From Latrodectus hesperus (Eukaryota > Arthropoda > Arachnida > Araneae > Theridiidae), in assembly GCA_037975125.1 (NCBI GenBank), contig CM075853.1, forward strand, positions 72,766,109-72,830,108: DNA of 64,000 bases, written 5' to 3'. Shown piece after piece: positions 42,725-53,487 of the stretch. A program made the translations under genes and the position numbers. The notes beneath the pieces were generated by a model. It saw only the letters and a program-made list of their open reading frames with translations, was not told the DNA's origin and did not search any database. Every line of letters begins with the position of its first letter. Positions within the stretch are counted from its first letter, which is position 1.

Positions 42725-45700
42725 AAGGATTTTCTCCGATAATTGATATTCGGTTTTGTTAGTTGTACAAAACGGTCTCTTATTCTTTTTTAGGAGGGAG
42801 GGATAAATGTCTTTTCTTCGCATGGAATGTCCCTAATGGATGTTCTATAGTTATGTTATTTTTCATTGTTTAACATTTCTTAATGCTAGTAAAACATTTT
42901 TCACTATGAAAATATGGAAATGTTATTTTTCTTTTAAATACTGTGTTTATCGACTTATTGCATTACAATTTACTTGAAGCATTAAATTTTTTAAGCAATG
43001 ACTTTTTTATGTGCCTTTGACTTTTTTAGGTTATAATAATAAACATTTTCCTGACTGACATTGAAAGAAATTAATTCTTTATTGCTTTAATTTTGAACCT
43101 GCTTATATAAAATTCTCCCAAGCATTTGATGTTACCTATATGATAAAAATAAGCCGCTCATTTAATTGGCTTCCATAAAAATTTTGCTGTAAAAAATTCC
43201 AAACCATTATTTACAAATCGGAAACAATCACTTTAAAGATTTCCGATGTATTCAAATTGTGATACTGTAGAATCAGAATTCTTTCAGATTTTGGAAATTT
43301 TCAAATTTGATTCTTTTTTTCAGAGTCATGGGAATTTCTAGAATTTTGAGTCGACCCTTTTACATCTATGAATAACTCCTATTATGTAAACGAATTATAG
43401 TTATTCCTTTAGACAATGATAGTTACTGTTAAAAGGAATAATTTTTTTTAAGAAAAAAAGTGTTTCTATGGGTTTTAATTAAAATTAGGCCAATTTTCAA
43501 ATGGCCCTAAAAATATTTTAGTATTCATTTTTGGTTTTCTCTCTGAATAAGTCCATAAAGAAAATATTCTTCTTAAATTGTAAATCGTTTTTAGTATCAA
43601 TGACAAATAAATCAATAGAAAAATCTTCATTGCAATATTCTATGGCACGAAACGTTTCATATTTAGATATAGTCTCTTACTACCATAAATCACAAATCAA
43701 GTAATTTTGATAAAATGTAATAATTCTTTAAGTATTTTTTATGCGTTGGTTATAACATCTTTTTATTTTATTTTTCTTTAAATTAACTAAGAGTAACAAC
43801 AGCATATGTTTAAGCCTAAAAAATGCTAACGATGCGACAAAGCTATTTTTGATATTATTCTGTTATTGAATAGAGTATTGTTTCAAAAGATTCCATAGAT
43901 TTTATTGTTTAGGTTTTGTTACTTCGGTTTATTACGGCCGCACTTTTGCACGACATATTTTCAGTATTAGTTATTTCCAAACTACAGTAAATATCTTCTT
44001 GTTTGCCTGATCCACGTTGCATATTTTTATTAATGTAATCTTTTTGTCTGAAATTTTTTTTGATTCATGTTTTTCCTTCTGTCGTAAGATCCCGCATTGT
44101 TTTTGCACAACTTTGATTTCTTTGTCGTCGTATTCTAATGTTTCATTAATGTTCCATCCGCAAAGTTTTTTAAATTTTGAAATTCCTGTAATAATTTCAA
44201 GCGAAAATAATGATATATTATATATTTGAAATATCGTATTGCAGATAATCTGTTGTTAGAGCTGTTGTTAGACTTCTCATAACATTAATTTCTTTTTGTT
44301 CTTTGAAGTTAGTTTTCATATAAAGAGTGGGCAATATTCACGCTTTCCAGAGTTGAAAACTCAGAAAATCCCCAAACATCATTTCGACAAATGTTATACA
44401 GAAAATAGAAACACAACTTCTCCGATTATTCAACTATAGTTACATACAATCAAATGGAGAATCTGCTTTTAAGAGCACAGAACAAAGTCACATTGATCTT
44501 TATTTTACATATTTGTTGAATAATTTATATAAAAATCGGTATCAGTTCAAAATTTTAACTCATATTTAGTGTTAAAAAATTTGTTCTGAACATTAATTAA
44601 TTTAACAGTATTACAAAGCTGAGAAAACTACATATATTGATTGAATTTCTGCAAATCATCCTGCGAGCCAAAAGTAACCTTAATAAAATAGTTACATTAA
44701 AAAATGTAGATTGTACATGGAATTCTTACGTTTAAAATATAAGCGAAATAAAATGAACAAGGAAAAAAATCGTAAAAATAGGACGCTAATGCAGATGAAT
44801 AAGTATGGCTTTCGCTTAAAATGTAAAATAAATAAGTCAATAAAAAATAACCCATTGTTTTCACGATCGCAAATTTTGTTAAGCATTTGTGCAAAAATTT
44901 AGTATCTTGCAATGGGCCGATAAAAACCATCCTTTCACCCGTTATAGTGCACCCTATGCACAATAATTTCCAAATTAATAGTGATTTGTTTGTTAGTCAA
45001 ATTTTATTCTCTTTAGTGACATGAATGCTTCCATTCCTTATTACTAACTTCCAGATTCTTCATCGCGATGTTTTTTTCTCCAGAACATGTAAACCAGCCT
45101 TTAAACGACTTAACTGCCTTCATTGAATGAGGGCGATTGACAGAGGCCAACTCTGGGTCGTTTGTAAATGCGAGTTCTTTGCAGAATTTGCCACTTTTTT
45201 CTGGTGAATTTCTCAACTTCGGCTTTGCAGGTTCGTTTCAGCGTGATACAAGAAAAGAGAGTCTCAGTCTGTAAGCTTTCATATTTCATTAGTAATAAAT
45301 GCCCAATTTTATATTTATAAAATCATTGGTAATCTATTAGTGCTTAATTTTTAATGGTACAAAATTGTAAGAGTGCGGATTCTTTTTGAGCATTTAATTT
45401 GTATATCATTTTAATACTGCAATCAATGTAGCCTTAAATGAAGTTAAAGTTATACTGCTGGATGAGAACAACCTAGAAAAGACTACTTAATTTAATTTTT
45501 AAAAGCAAAATTGTCTACAACATATAGACATCTATTAAAAAAAATTAAAGAATCTTATAATGCGTCTTTTTAATTGTATGTATTTTAAACTATCAATGCA
45601 ATACATGGAAAATTTAGTTATTTGTTCTAAGATTTGTTGTCTTTAAGGAGATGATGTTAAGAAAGTACACTTATGTGTATATATACACACAGCATTATCT

Positions 45701-46090
45701 CAAGAGAATTCGTAATAAACTTATGAATTAATTTAGTTGAACAAGAACAAAAATCATTGGCAAACATAAATCAAGATCACCAAAAGAAACATTTTTTCAT
45801 TGTGAAAATGTTCCCACTGTACTGTAGTGAGTATTTGACTTCATATTACAAATGTAGCTTCTTTTACAATCAAATTAATCATTGTTTTTATGGCTTATTA
45901 TTTTTACACAGAGAGTAATAACAATTACACCACCCTTAATCATGACAATTGATCCCGGGCAAGAGGACAGTTTAAGAGTTCATGACTGATATCCGATGCT
46001 TACATTTTCTGTGTGAATTCAATGATAAACTATATTTATATAGAAGATCACACACACAAACACTTATTGAAAAATTTGTAGGCACTCAAG
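42725..46090. other. AT-rich intergenic/intronic sequence, no gene recognised
   Basis: An open minus-strand segment at 45013-45240 (67 codons from the first ATG) has better-than-background composition but no recognisable domain. I see nothing else. Confidence 0.35.
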
Positions 46091-46094
46091 TTAG

Positions 46095-46187
46095 CGTGTG
46101 TGTGTGTTTATTTTGTTTTACTGTGTGTGTGTGGAAAAAAAGAAGTTGCACTTAGTAGGAAAAAAAAAAAAAAAAAAAAAAAAAAAA
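46095..46187. repeat. (GT)n plus 28-bp poly(A) low-complexity cluster
   Basis: Two short GTGTGTGTG runs, then A28 at 46160-46187 followed by CGGGCATG. The A-tract could be a retroposon tail, but no body was identified upstream. Confidence 0.8.
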
Positions 46188-46452
46188 CGGGCATGACTTT
46201 TCACTTCGAAGATTATGGTATACAGTTAAAGTATGTCAGTATATTTCGGTAATTTATTGACATAAACTGATTTTTTTTTATGCCTTTGTTAATTATTTAG
46301 GTAAACTAATTCTAATATCATATATTTAATGATTTAAGAGGAGGGATATCGATTAATTTACAGTTTGATATTTCCTCTGTCATACCTCGTTATTTTGAAC
46401 CACAATCACGACAATCTCTAGATCTGAATTGGCATCTTATTTATGATGCATT

Positions 46453-46565
46453 AGGTCGAGAGCTACCAACCGAATAATTAGCGCTTTCGACTTCACTTCA
46501 ACATTTCATGGGTTCGATTCTTAACTGGGGCTTGGGTTATTGTTATGACTTGGAAGCAACCTAGA
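46453..46565 (+). repeat. Degenerate tRNA-derived SINE, family of 25856-26031
   Basis: AGGTCGAGAGC...AATTAGCGCTTTCGACTTCA...GGTTCGATTCTTAAC aligns to the SINE at 25.86 kb through A box, spacer and B box. The 3' body is mostly lost. Confidence 0.6.
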
Positions 46566-46569
46566 TAAA

Positions 46570-47207
46570 TTTTTTTGTTGATTGAAAATATTTTTTACTT
46601 TCATCAATAATTCAAAAATCTTGCTTGTAAAATTTTGCTTCTGAAGAGCTATCTAATTCCTATATGTAGTAATAATTGCATATGTTCCATATCAAATTCG
46701 TAACAAAATATTGCGAATAACTTAGTATTAAAAATTTTATTTAATGATGTGGAAATTTTTTATGCCTAAATATTGTCTAGGAGTAATAAATATCTGATAT
46801 CTAGGTGTGCTGCAATGAGTAAGTAATTCATATCGTTGGAATCTACGTAAGTCATATCTGTAAGCTCTGCATGATGTTAAATTCCGAATCGCATCATTAT
46901 GAATATATCGTAGTCACAATATCTATTTCTTGAATTCAGATAAAAAAAATGCATGAAAAGAAAATATAATTTAGAATATTTTATACATAAGAAATATTGA
47001 AAATAAGATTTTTATTTTTGAGTTATTAAAATGCAATAACAATATTCATTGAGAAAATCATATTTAAATAATATTCATCTTATTGTATAATATTTTAAAA
47101 AAATGTCGCAACTAGAGAGAATTCTTTGAATTGCGCAAAAAAAGTTCAATTTTAATATTTTTAAACAAAATTCATGTTAAAAATCAACATTTTTTGATGC
47201 CTTCTAA
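46570..47207. other. AT-rich sequence flanking the Gypsy insertion
   Basis: No gene or repeat recognised. Confidence 0.4.
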
Positions 47208-47211
47208 ATAT

Positions 47212-47788
47212 TGTTACAAATTTATAAATAATGATTATATTTGTCTTAAAATATCTCAGACAGATCGGAAATTCTCACATTTTGGGCAAAAATTGCGGTA
47301 TTTAGACGTGTTGTACTTTTAAAAGCAGATTTCCTAATAATTTGGCGATTTGGCGACAGTTGGCGAGATTCTTGGCGACGGTTGGCGAGATTTTTGGCGA
47401 TTTGGCGAGAAATCGATACTTTTGGAAACATCCATCACCTAAGCTCTAGGACCAATACTTTTCGAGATAGCCTAGAAGCTTCCAGAACCTTGGCGAAATT
47501 GGTAGATTTCTCCGCCAAGTCAGATATAAATACCGCAGCCCGACATGGAAGAGTTTTAGTATTGTGAAGACAGGCAGTTAGTGAAGACGATTGGCTGCTA
47601 GTTGTTCTCTGTCTGAGGTATTTGAGACCTGTGATTAGAAGCTGTTTCTTATTATATCTGACGAATTGTGATTGTTACAGCGGGAATTTCGTTTATCTAG
47701 TGAAATTTTTACGAATAAAAGTCTTATGTTCATTAAGTGGTTGCTTTATTCAACTCTCAATCGACATGAACCCGTGAAGCTCGGTACA
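47212..47788 (+). repeat. 5' LTR of the Gypsy element
   Basis: It contains a TTGGCGA-rich block (47341-47411, seven copies), a TATA box TATAAATA at 47525-47532 and a poly(A) signal AATAAA at 47714-47719. These indicate the U3-R-U5 order. The 3' copy has extra short insertions. Confidence 0.95.
47341..47411 (+). repeat. TTGGCGA motif array in 5' LTR U3
   Basis: Seven TTGGCGA motifs at about 8-14-bp spacing. The 3' LTR has eight at 53010-53090. Confidence 0.9.
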
Positions 47789-47790
47789 AC

Positions 47791-47808
47791 TGGTGTCAGA
47801 ATCGGGAT
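47791..47808 (+). other. Primer binding site, tRNA-Leu type
   Basis: TGGTGTCAGAATCGGGAT begins two bases after the 5' LTR. TGGTGTCAGAA is complementary to the 3' end of animal tRNA-Leu (…TTCTGACACCA), from which minus-strand synthesis would be primed. Confidence 0.75.
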
Positions 47809-47818
47809 TGAAGAGTTG

Positions 47819-49093
47819 ATGCAGCGTGTCACAAGAAAAATGGATATGGATTTAATGAAAAGTCTTCTCGAAAAATTAGCGGAGCAGATGGCTGAGATGA
47901 AAGCTGGACAAGAAGAGATTAAAACCGAGATGATGAAAGAGATAAAATCTGGACAGGAGGAGATGAAAGCTGGACAAGAAGAGATGAAAGCTAGACAAGA
48001 AGAGATGAAAGCTGGACAAAAAGAGATGAAAGCTAGACAAGAAGAGATGAAAGCTGGACAAGAAGAGAATAAAACCGAGAAGATGAAAGAGATAAAATCT
48101 GGAAAGGAAGAGATGAAAGCTGGACAGGAGGAGCTTAAAAAGGAACTTAAGAAGGACATTGTAAGTGTTAAAGAAGAATTCTCCAACATCATTCAGGAGA
48201 AGATGAATGCAATGGAAGATAAGGTAACTTCAGTAGAAACTAAAGTTCTGGAGATAGAAGAAAACGTGGAAGAAGCATTAGACAATATCAATAAGGAGAT
48301 TGAAAGCTTGAAGAAACAAATGTCAAACAGACATGAGGAACCCAACGTGGCATTTGTGGCTTCCCTAGCCAATATTAAATTCTCAAAATTTGATGGGAAA
48401 TCATCCTGGCAAGTATACAAGACCCAGTTTATGATGGTAGCGGAAGCTAATGGATGGAATCCCCGAGCCCAAGCTTTTCACCTGGCGGCTTTTTTAAGAG
48501 GAGACGCGGCTGACATCCTCGAGACGCTTCCGGAGGAGCAGAGGCACGATTTCCAAGCCCTATCGAGTGCGCTTGAGCTGCGGTTTGGAGATAAGTGCAC
48601 TAAAGAATATAGCAGACTACAGTTAAAGTCCCGCTATCAAAAAGCGGGCGAAAGTCTGCAAGAATTGGCTGCCGATATTCAGCGACTTTCCCATCTAGCA
48701 TTTTCGGACTGCCCAGCTAAGACACGTCAAGATCTGGCTCTCCATCACTTCATCGATAGTGTGCGGGATCCGGAGATACAGAAAACACTTAGACTCGCCG
48801 ATGTCAAAGATATTGGATCTGCCCTAGTCTACGCACATAAGATAGAAGCTGCCCAGCAGGCCGCGCGTAAAGACCGGCACTCAATCAGAGCCGTCTCTAC
48901 TACTGATACGGACTATGATCTCAGAAAGCAAATAGAAGATCTGCGGCGAAAATTCCGTAACTTAGAATTGAGTAAAGGTGGCAGAAACACGAAAATTCAG
49001 TGTTGGACTTGCGGTGCAGTCGGACACGTTCAGAGAGACTGCCCGAAACGAAAAGATGGTGGAAATGATCTTCCACCACAGCAGGGAAACTAA
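47819..49093 (+). CDS. gag: Gag polyprotein of the Gypsy element (424 aa)
   Basis: Structural protein that packages the element RNA in virus-like particles. I start at ATG 47819, the first ATG after the PBS; the frame stays open back into the LTR without an ATG that fits. Residues 1-170 are a charged coiled coil, with MKAGQEE/MKARQEE heptads repeated through residues 27-110. Residues 185-345 are the capsid-like region (KFDGKSSWQVYKTQF, then LRGDAADILETLP, FGDK, LHHFIDSVRDPEI). Residues 395-408 are one CCHC knuckle, CWTCGAVGHVQRDC. The ORF is intact and ends at TAA directly after a GGGAAAC heptamer. Confidence 0.95.
   Translation: MQRVTRKMDMDLMKSLLEKLAEQMAEMKAGQEEIKTEMMKEIKSGQEEMKAGQEEMKARQEEMKAGQKEMKARQEEMKAGQEENKTEKMKEIKSGKEEMKAGQEELKKELKKDIVSVKEEFSNIIQEKMNAMEDKVTSVETKVLEIEENVEEALDNINKEIESLKKQMSNRHEEPNVAFVASLANIKFSKFDGKSSWQVYKTQFMMVAEANGWNPRAQAFHLAAFLRGDAADILETLPEEQRHDFQALSSALELRFGDKCTKEYSRLQLKSRYQKAGESLQELAADIQRLSHLAFSDCPAKTRQDLALHHFIDSVRDPEIQKTLRLADVKDIGSALVYAHKIEAAQQAARKDRHSIRAVSTTDTDYDLRKQIEDLRRKFRNLELSKGGRNTKIQCWTCGAVGHVQRDCPKRKDGGNDLPPQQGN
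47897..48140 (+). repeat. 21-bp coding minisatellite in gag (heptad repeats)
   Basis: About ten imperfect 21-bp units encoding MKAGQEE and close variants. The length is a multiple of three, so reading frame and coiled-coil phase are kept. Confidence 0.9.
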
Positions 49094-49124
49094 TATGTGG
49101 CCATCTCGCGGGGCGGAGATGTCC
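49084..49124 (+). promoter_or_regulatory. -1 ribosomal frameshift signal between gag and pol
   Basis: Slippery heptamer G_GGA_AAC (49084-49090) is in the gag frame, followed at once by the gag TAA. An 8-nt spacer leads to a stem-loop: GGCCATCTC (49099-49107) pairs with GAGATGTCC (49116-49124), eight of nine pairs, around an 8-nt loop. Slipping one base back continues into the open pol frame. This is the standard X_XXY_YYZ plus spaced-stem arrangement. Confidence 0.8.
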
Positions 49125-52100
49125 AGAGAGTCAGAAGCCCCATTTCAAATTGTTTCACATTTCTTCCGTAAGTAGCGGCGACAACGGACTTTTCGTTATG
49201 GGACATGTCAACGAAGTTCCCTGCAGAATGATAATCGATACTGGAGCCAACGTAACTATCATTAGGACAGATTTGGCTCACAAACTTGGTGAGAAACTCA
49301 TCTGGACGCCGCCTTGCATTACCCTCCAAACTGTGACAGGTGATAAAATTAAAGTGCATGGAAAAGTCAATCTAAACATTGCATTTGGTAATGCCGTGTA
49401 CGATCATATGGCATATGTCGCTGATATAAATGACGAATTTATTCTCGGATTGGATTTTCTCAAAGAAAACCATTTCAATTTAGATTTTAAAAATAATGAA
49501 CTACACTCATGTTCTGAAGACATAGCGATTTTTAAGACGAAATATTCAGATATTAAAACAGTCCATCATATAACTGCAAAGAGTGAAACAACATTACCAC
49601 CAAGAACTGAGACAATAGTTTGCGGAGCTCTTTCAGAAGATAATAATTTTCATTATGGATTGACTGAATATCCAGATTCCGACAATAGCGTTAAAGGAGT
49701 ACTAGTGGCTTCTTCACTCGTCGACCTTTCACGAAATGTAATCCCGGTAAGAGTTGCTAATCTAAGCAATAAGGTAAAACTTATAAAAGAAGGAGAAGTG
49801 CTAGCGACTTGCACTCCAGTGACCTGTATTAACCGAAATTGTCAAGCCACACTATCTGAACCTCCTGACACTCTAATTAATGAACTCCTTCAGAGAGCAG
49901 AGTTAGATGATAAACAGAGGAATGCTGCAAGAAATTTATTATTAGAATTCGGAGATCTCTTTTCCAAGAAATCAGATGATGTTGGGCGAACCAAATTGAC
50001 GCAGCACCGAATCAATACAGGAAATCATCCACCCATTAAACAACACCCGAGAAGATTGCCATTCGCAAAGCAGGAAGAGGTGGACAATCTTCTGATGGAA
50101 ATGCAGCAGAATGACATTATTGAGCCATCAGAGAGTCCTTGGGCTTCGCCTATTGTTTTAGTTCGGAAGAAGGATGGTTCTACCCGATTCTGCGTTGACT
50201 ATCGTCGGTTAAACAACATCACTAAAAAAGATAGTTACCCTCTTCCTAGGATTGACGATACACTTGATGCTTTATCCGGAAAACAATGGTTTTCGACTTT
50301 GGATCTCAAGAGTGGTTATTGGCAAGTAGAGATACATCCTGAGGATCGAGAAAAGACTGCATTCACCACAGGACAAGGACTTTGGCAGTTCAAGGTTATG
50401 CCATTCGGGCTTTGCAATGCACCTGCAACGTTTGAGCGCCTGATGGAGACAGTATTACGAGGACTTTCCTACGAAGCTTGTTTGGTATATTTGGACGATA
50501 TCATTATTGTTGGGCGCACATTCGAAGACCATTTAAGAAACATCCGAAAGGTGCTGGAAAAATTAAAAATGGCCAACCTGAAGCTGAATCCTTGCAAATG
50601 TAATTTATTCCGACGTGAAGTAAGCTATCTGGGACACATTATCTCTGCTGAAGGTGTAAGAACAGATCCTGAAAAGATCTCCGCAGTTAAGGACTGGAGT
50701 CGTCCAAAAGATGTCCACCAATTAAGAAGTTTTCTTGGACTATGCACATATTACAGGAAATTTGTTAAGGGTTTTTCAAGTATTGCCAGACCTCTTCACA
50801 AGTTGACAGAAGTTAAACAGAGATTTCTATGGACAGATGAATGTGAGAAAGCTTTTAAACAACTGAAGGAGGCGTTGACATCTTCGCCCGTTCTTGCATA
50901 TCCCCAGCCCGAAAAATTATTCATTTTAGATACGGATGCCAGCAACGAAAATATCGGAGCTGTTTTGTCGCAGGAAATTGATGATAAAGAATATGTCATT
51001 GCTTATTGGAGTAAATGCCTATCAAAACCGGAGCGGAATTATTGTACAACCAGGAAGGAATTGCTGGCAATCGTCAAAGCAATAGAACATTTCCACCATT
51101 ATCTCTATGGAAGAAAGTTCTTGCTCCGGACAGATCATGCATCCTTAACCTGGCTTTTAAATTTTAAAAATCCAGAAGGACAGGTAGCCAGATGGATTCA
51201 ACGACTCCAGGAGTTTGACTTTGAAATACGTCATCGCAAAGGAACTCTTCATGGAAATGCTGATGCACTATCAAGGAAGCCGTGTAATGAAAGCTGCCGA
51301 TATTGTTCTAGAGTAGAGAAGAACTATCAGTTAGTAAATCCTTCGGTACGCCAAGTTACTGTTTCACCTCCACCGAAACCAGACCCATGGAGTGATAAAG
51401 GACTTAGAGAAGCCCAAAAAGAAGATTCAGATATAAATCCAATTTTAGAATTAAAAGAATCTTCCAGTATGAAACCAAGTTGGCAGGATATCTCCACCTA
51501 CAGTCCTGCGACTAAACAATATTGGGCTCTTTGGGACTCACTCCATATAAGAAATGGTGTCTTATACAGGAAATGGGAATCCGATGATGGACGTAATTTC
51601 AAATGGCAGCTTGTTCTTCCAAAATCAAGAATTTCAGATGTTTTGAAAGAATTGCATAGTAGCTCAACTGGAGGCCACTTTGGAGTAATGAAAACTCTAC
51701 AGAAGGTTCGAGAACGCTTCTATTGGAGCAAAACGAGACAAGATGTAGAGAAATGGTGCCAATCTTGTGATGATTGTGCGGCACGTAAAGGACCAAAGAA
51801 ACGTAGCCGAGGAAGGTTGCAGCGGTACAACGTAGGAGCACCTTTTGAGCGGATAGCATTGGACATTTTGGGTCCTTTACCACGATCTTCAAATGGCAAC
51901 AAATACATACTAGTTGTCATGGACTACTTTACTAAGTGGCCTGAAGCGTTTGCAATCCCCGATCAAGAGGCGACTACAGTAGCCGAGGTTCTAGTGCATC
52001 AATGGGTTTCCAGATTCGGCACACCCTTACAAATCCATTCTGATCAAGGGACAAATTTCACCTCTGTTGTGTTTAAAGGAATGTGTCAAATTCTCGGAAT

Positions 52101-52689
52101 AGACAAGACGCAGACCACGCCACTACACCCACAATCGGACGGCATGGTAGAGAGATTTAACAGAACCATCTTGAATAATCTCTCACTTATGGTTTCCAGA
52201 AATCAGCAAGATTGGGATTTGAAGCTACCGCTGTTTCTGCTTGCATATCGCAGTGCTGTCCATGAGACTACCGGATATACTCCTTCACAGATGCTCTTTG
52301 GTCGCGAACTTCGTCTCCCTTGTGATCTTCAGTTTGGTCGTCCACCGGATACATCTTCATCGCCAGAGGAATACCTTCGAGACCTTCAGGCACGTCTTGA
52401 AGATGTCCATAACTTCGCTCGAGACCGAATCAACCTGACGACCGAAAGAATGAAGACAAGGTATGACACAAGAGCGACAGGACATGAATTTCAAGAAGGT
52501 GACAAAGTTTGGTTGTGGAACCCGATTCGACGTAAAGGACTTTCTCCAAAGTTGCAAGCCAACTGGGAAGGTCCCTACACAGTCCTAAAAAGACTGAACG
52601 ACGTCGTGGTTCGTATAAGAAAATCATCTTCTTCAAAACCAAAGGTAGTACATTATGATAGATTAGCTCCTTATCGTAATGTAGAGTAA
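49090..52689 (+). CDS. pol: Pol polyprotein of the Gypsy element (protease, RT, RNase H, integrase)
   Basis: Read by -1 frameshift from gag; about 1199 codons, open to TAA at 52687. The next stop upstream in this frame is TGA at 49066, so pol has no separate long leader. Residue numbers here count from codon 49150. Protease has DTGA at 30-33 and FILGLDFL at about 97-104. RT has SPWASPIVLVRKKDGS (329-344), FSTLDLKSGYWQV (381-393) and the YLDD catalytic box at 447-450. RNase H has DTD (594-596), E637, D662 and a GNADALS end (702-708). Integrase has a HHCC finger (H835, H843, C870, C873) and triad D905, D965, E1001 with 35 residues between the last two. The C-terminus carries a GPY-type motif (WEGPY, 1139-1143) and no chromodomain. 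All catalytic residues are present. Confidence 0.96.
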   Translation, partial: LICGHLAGRRCPESQKPHFKLFHISSVSSGDNGLFVMGHVNEVPCRMIIDTGANVTIIRTDLAHKLGEKLIWTPPCITLQTVTGDKIKVHGKVNLNIAFGNAVYDHMAYVADINDEFILGLDFLKENHFNLDFKNNELHSCSEDIAIFKTKYSDIKTVHHITAKSETTLPPRTETIVCGALSEDNNFHYGLTEYPDSDNSVKGVLVASSLVDLSRNVIPVRVANLSNKVKLIKEGEVLATCTPVTCINRNCQATLSEPPDTLINELLQRAELDDKQRNAARNLLLEFGDLFSKKSDDVGRTKLTQHRINTGNHPPIKQHPRRLPFAKQEEVDNLLMEMQQNDIIEPSESPWASPIVLVRKKDGSTRFCVDYRRLNNITKKDSYPLPRIDDTLDALSGKQWFSTLDLKSGYWQVEIHPEDREKTAFTTGQGLWQFKVMPFGLCNAPATFERLMETVLRGLSYEACLVYLDDIIIVGRTFEDHLRNIRKVLEKLKMANLKLNPCKCNLFRREVSYLGHIISAEGVRTDPEKISAVKDWSRPKDVHQLRSFLGLCTYYRKFVKGFSSIARPLHKLTEVKQRFLWTDECEKAFKQLKEALTSSPVLAYPQPEKLFILDTDASNENIGAVLSQEIDDKEYVIAYWSKCLSKPERNYCTTRKELLAIVKAIEHFHHYLYGRKFLLRTDHASLTWLLNFKNPEGQVARWIQRLQEFDFEIRHRKGTLHGNADALSRKPCNESCRYCSRVEKNYQLVNPSVRQVTVSPPPKPDPWSDKGLREAQKEDSDINPILELKESSSMKPSWQDISTYSPATKQYWALWDSLHIRNGVLYRKWESDDGRNFKWQLVLPKSRISDVLKELHSSSTGGHFGVMKTLQKVRERFYWSKTRQDVEKWCQSCDDCAARKGPKKRSRGRLQRYNVGAPFERIALDILGPLPRSSNGNKYILVVMDYFTKWPEAFAIPDQEATTVAEVLVHQWVSRFGTPLQIHSDQGTNFTSVVFKGMCQILGIDKTQTTPLHPQSDGMVERFNRTILNNLSLMVSRNQQDWDLKLPLFLLAYRSAVHETTGYTPSQMLFGRELRLPCDLQFGRPPDTSSSPEEYLRDLQARLEDVHNFARDRINLTTERMKTRYDTRATGHEFQEGDKVWLWNPIRRKGLSPKLQANWEGPYTVLKRLNDVVVRIRKSSSSKPKVVHYDRLAPYRNVE

Positions 52690-52868
52690 AAATTAGTAGA
52701 CCATGGTCTCTTTGTAAATAGTATAGATAATTTTAATCTTTTCTATTTTCTTGTATTTTTAGTTGCTTGTGTATGTAATGTGCTCTGTATCCTCTTGAAA
52801 TGTAAATTCTCTTATATTAAATTTGGCCTCCTATCAGGGGATTGTACTGCCCGGGACGTGCAGTCCTT

Positions 52869-52880
52869 GAGAGGGGGCAA
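52869..52880 (+). other. Polypurine tract
   Basis: GAGAGGGGG directly before the 3' LTR (GCAA|TGTTAC). It is the expected plus-strand primer. Confidence 0.75.
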
Positions 52881-53483
52881 TGTTACAAATTTATAAATAA
52901 TGATTATATTTGTCTTAAAATATCTCAGACAGATCGGAAATTCTCACATTTTGGGCAAAAATTGCGGTATTTAGACGTGTTGTAGTTTAAAAGCGGATTT
53001 CCTAATAATTTGGCGATTTGGCGACAGTTGGCGAGATTCTTGGCGACTTGGCGACGGTTGGCGAGATTTTTGGCGACTTGGCGAGAAATCGATACTTCTG
53101 GAAACATCCATCACCTAAGCTCTAGGACCAATATTTTTCGAGATAGCCTAGAAGCTTCCAGAACCTTGGCGAAATTGGTAGATTTCTCCGCCAAGTCAGG
53201 TATAAATACCGCAGCCCGACATGGAAGAGTCTAGTTTTGTGAAGACAGGCAGTTAGTGAAGACGATTAGTTGTGACTGCTAGTTGTTCTCTGTCTGAGGT
53301 ATTTGAGACCTGTGATTAGAAGCTGTTTCTTATTATATCTGACGAATTGTAGCTGTATAATTGTGATTGTTACAGCGGGAATTTCGTTTATCTAGTGAAG
53401 TTTTTACGAATAAAAGTCTTGTGTTCATTAAGTGGTTGCTTTATTCAACTCTCAATCGACACGAACCCGTGGAGCTCGGTACA
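52881..53483 (+). repeat. 3' LTR of the Gypsy element
   Basis: It matches the 5' LTR along its length, with about a dozen substitutions (mostly transitions) and insertions: one extra TTGGCGAC unit and short segments in the R-like region. TATAAATA is at 53211-53218 and AATAAA at 53409-53414. Confidence 0.95.
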
Positions 53484-53487
53484 ATAT

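Larger units (their letters stand above)
47212..53483 (+). mobile_element. Near-intact Ty3/Gypsy LTR retrotransposon
   Basis: 6272 bp, bounded by LTRs of 577 bp (47212-47788) and 603 bp (52881-53483) that start TGTTAC and end GGTACA. ATAT on both sides (47208-47211, 53484-53487) is the target duplication; AATAT is possible if the LTR ends one base earlier. The internal order is PBS, gag, pol (PR-RT-RNaseH-IN) and polypurine tract, the Gypsy arrangement. No env-like ORF follows pol. Both ORFs are open. LTR divergence is about 2% by substitutions plus a few indels, so insertion is fairly recent. Confidence 0.97.

Noticed and set aside
46095..46187. Processed retrocopy suggested by the A28 tract
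   Set aside because: No coding or RNA-gene body was found upstream, and no target duplication is visible.
47746..48192. 148-codon minus ORF opposite gag
   Set aside because: Antisense shadow of the 21-bp repeat in gag; repetitive SSCPAFI-type peptide with no independent support.
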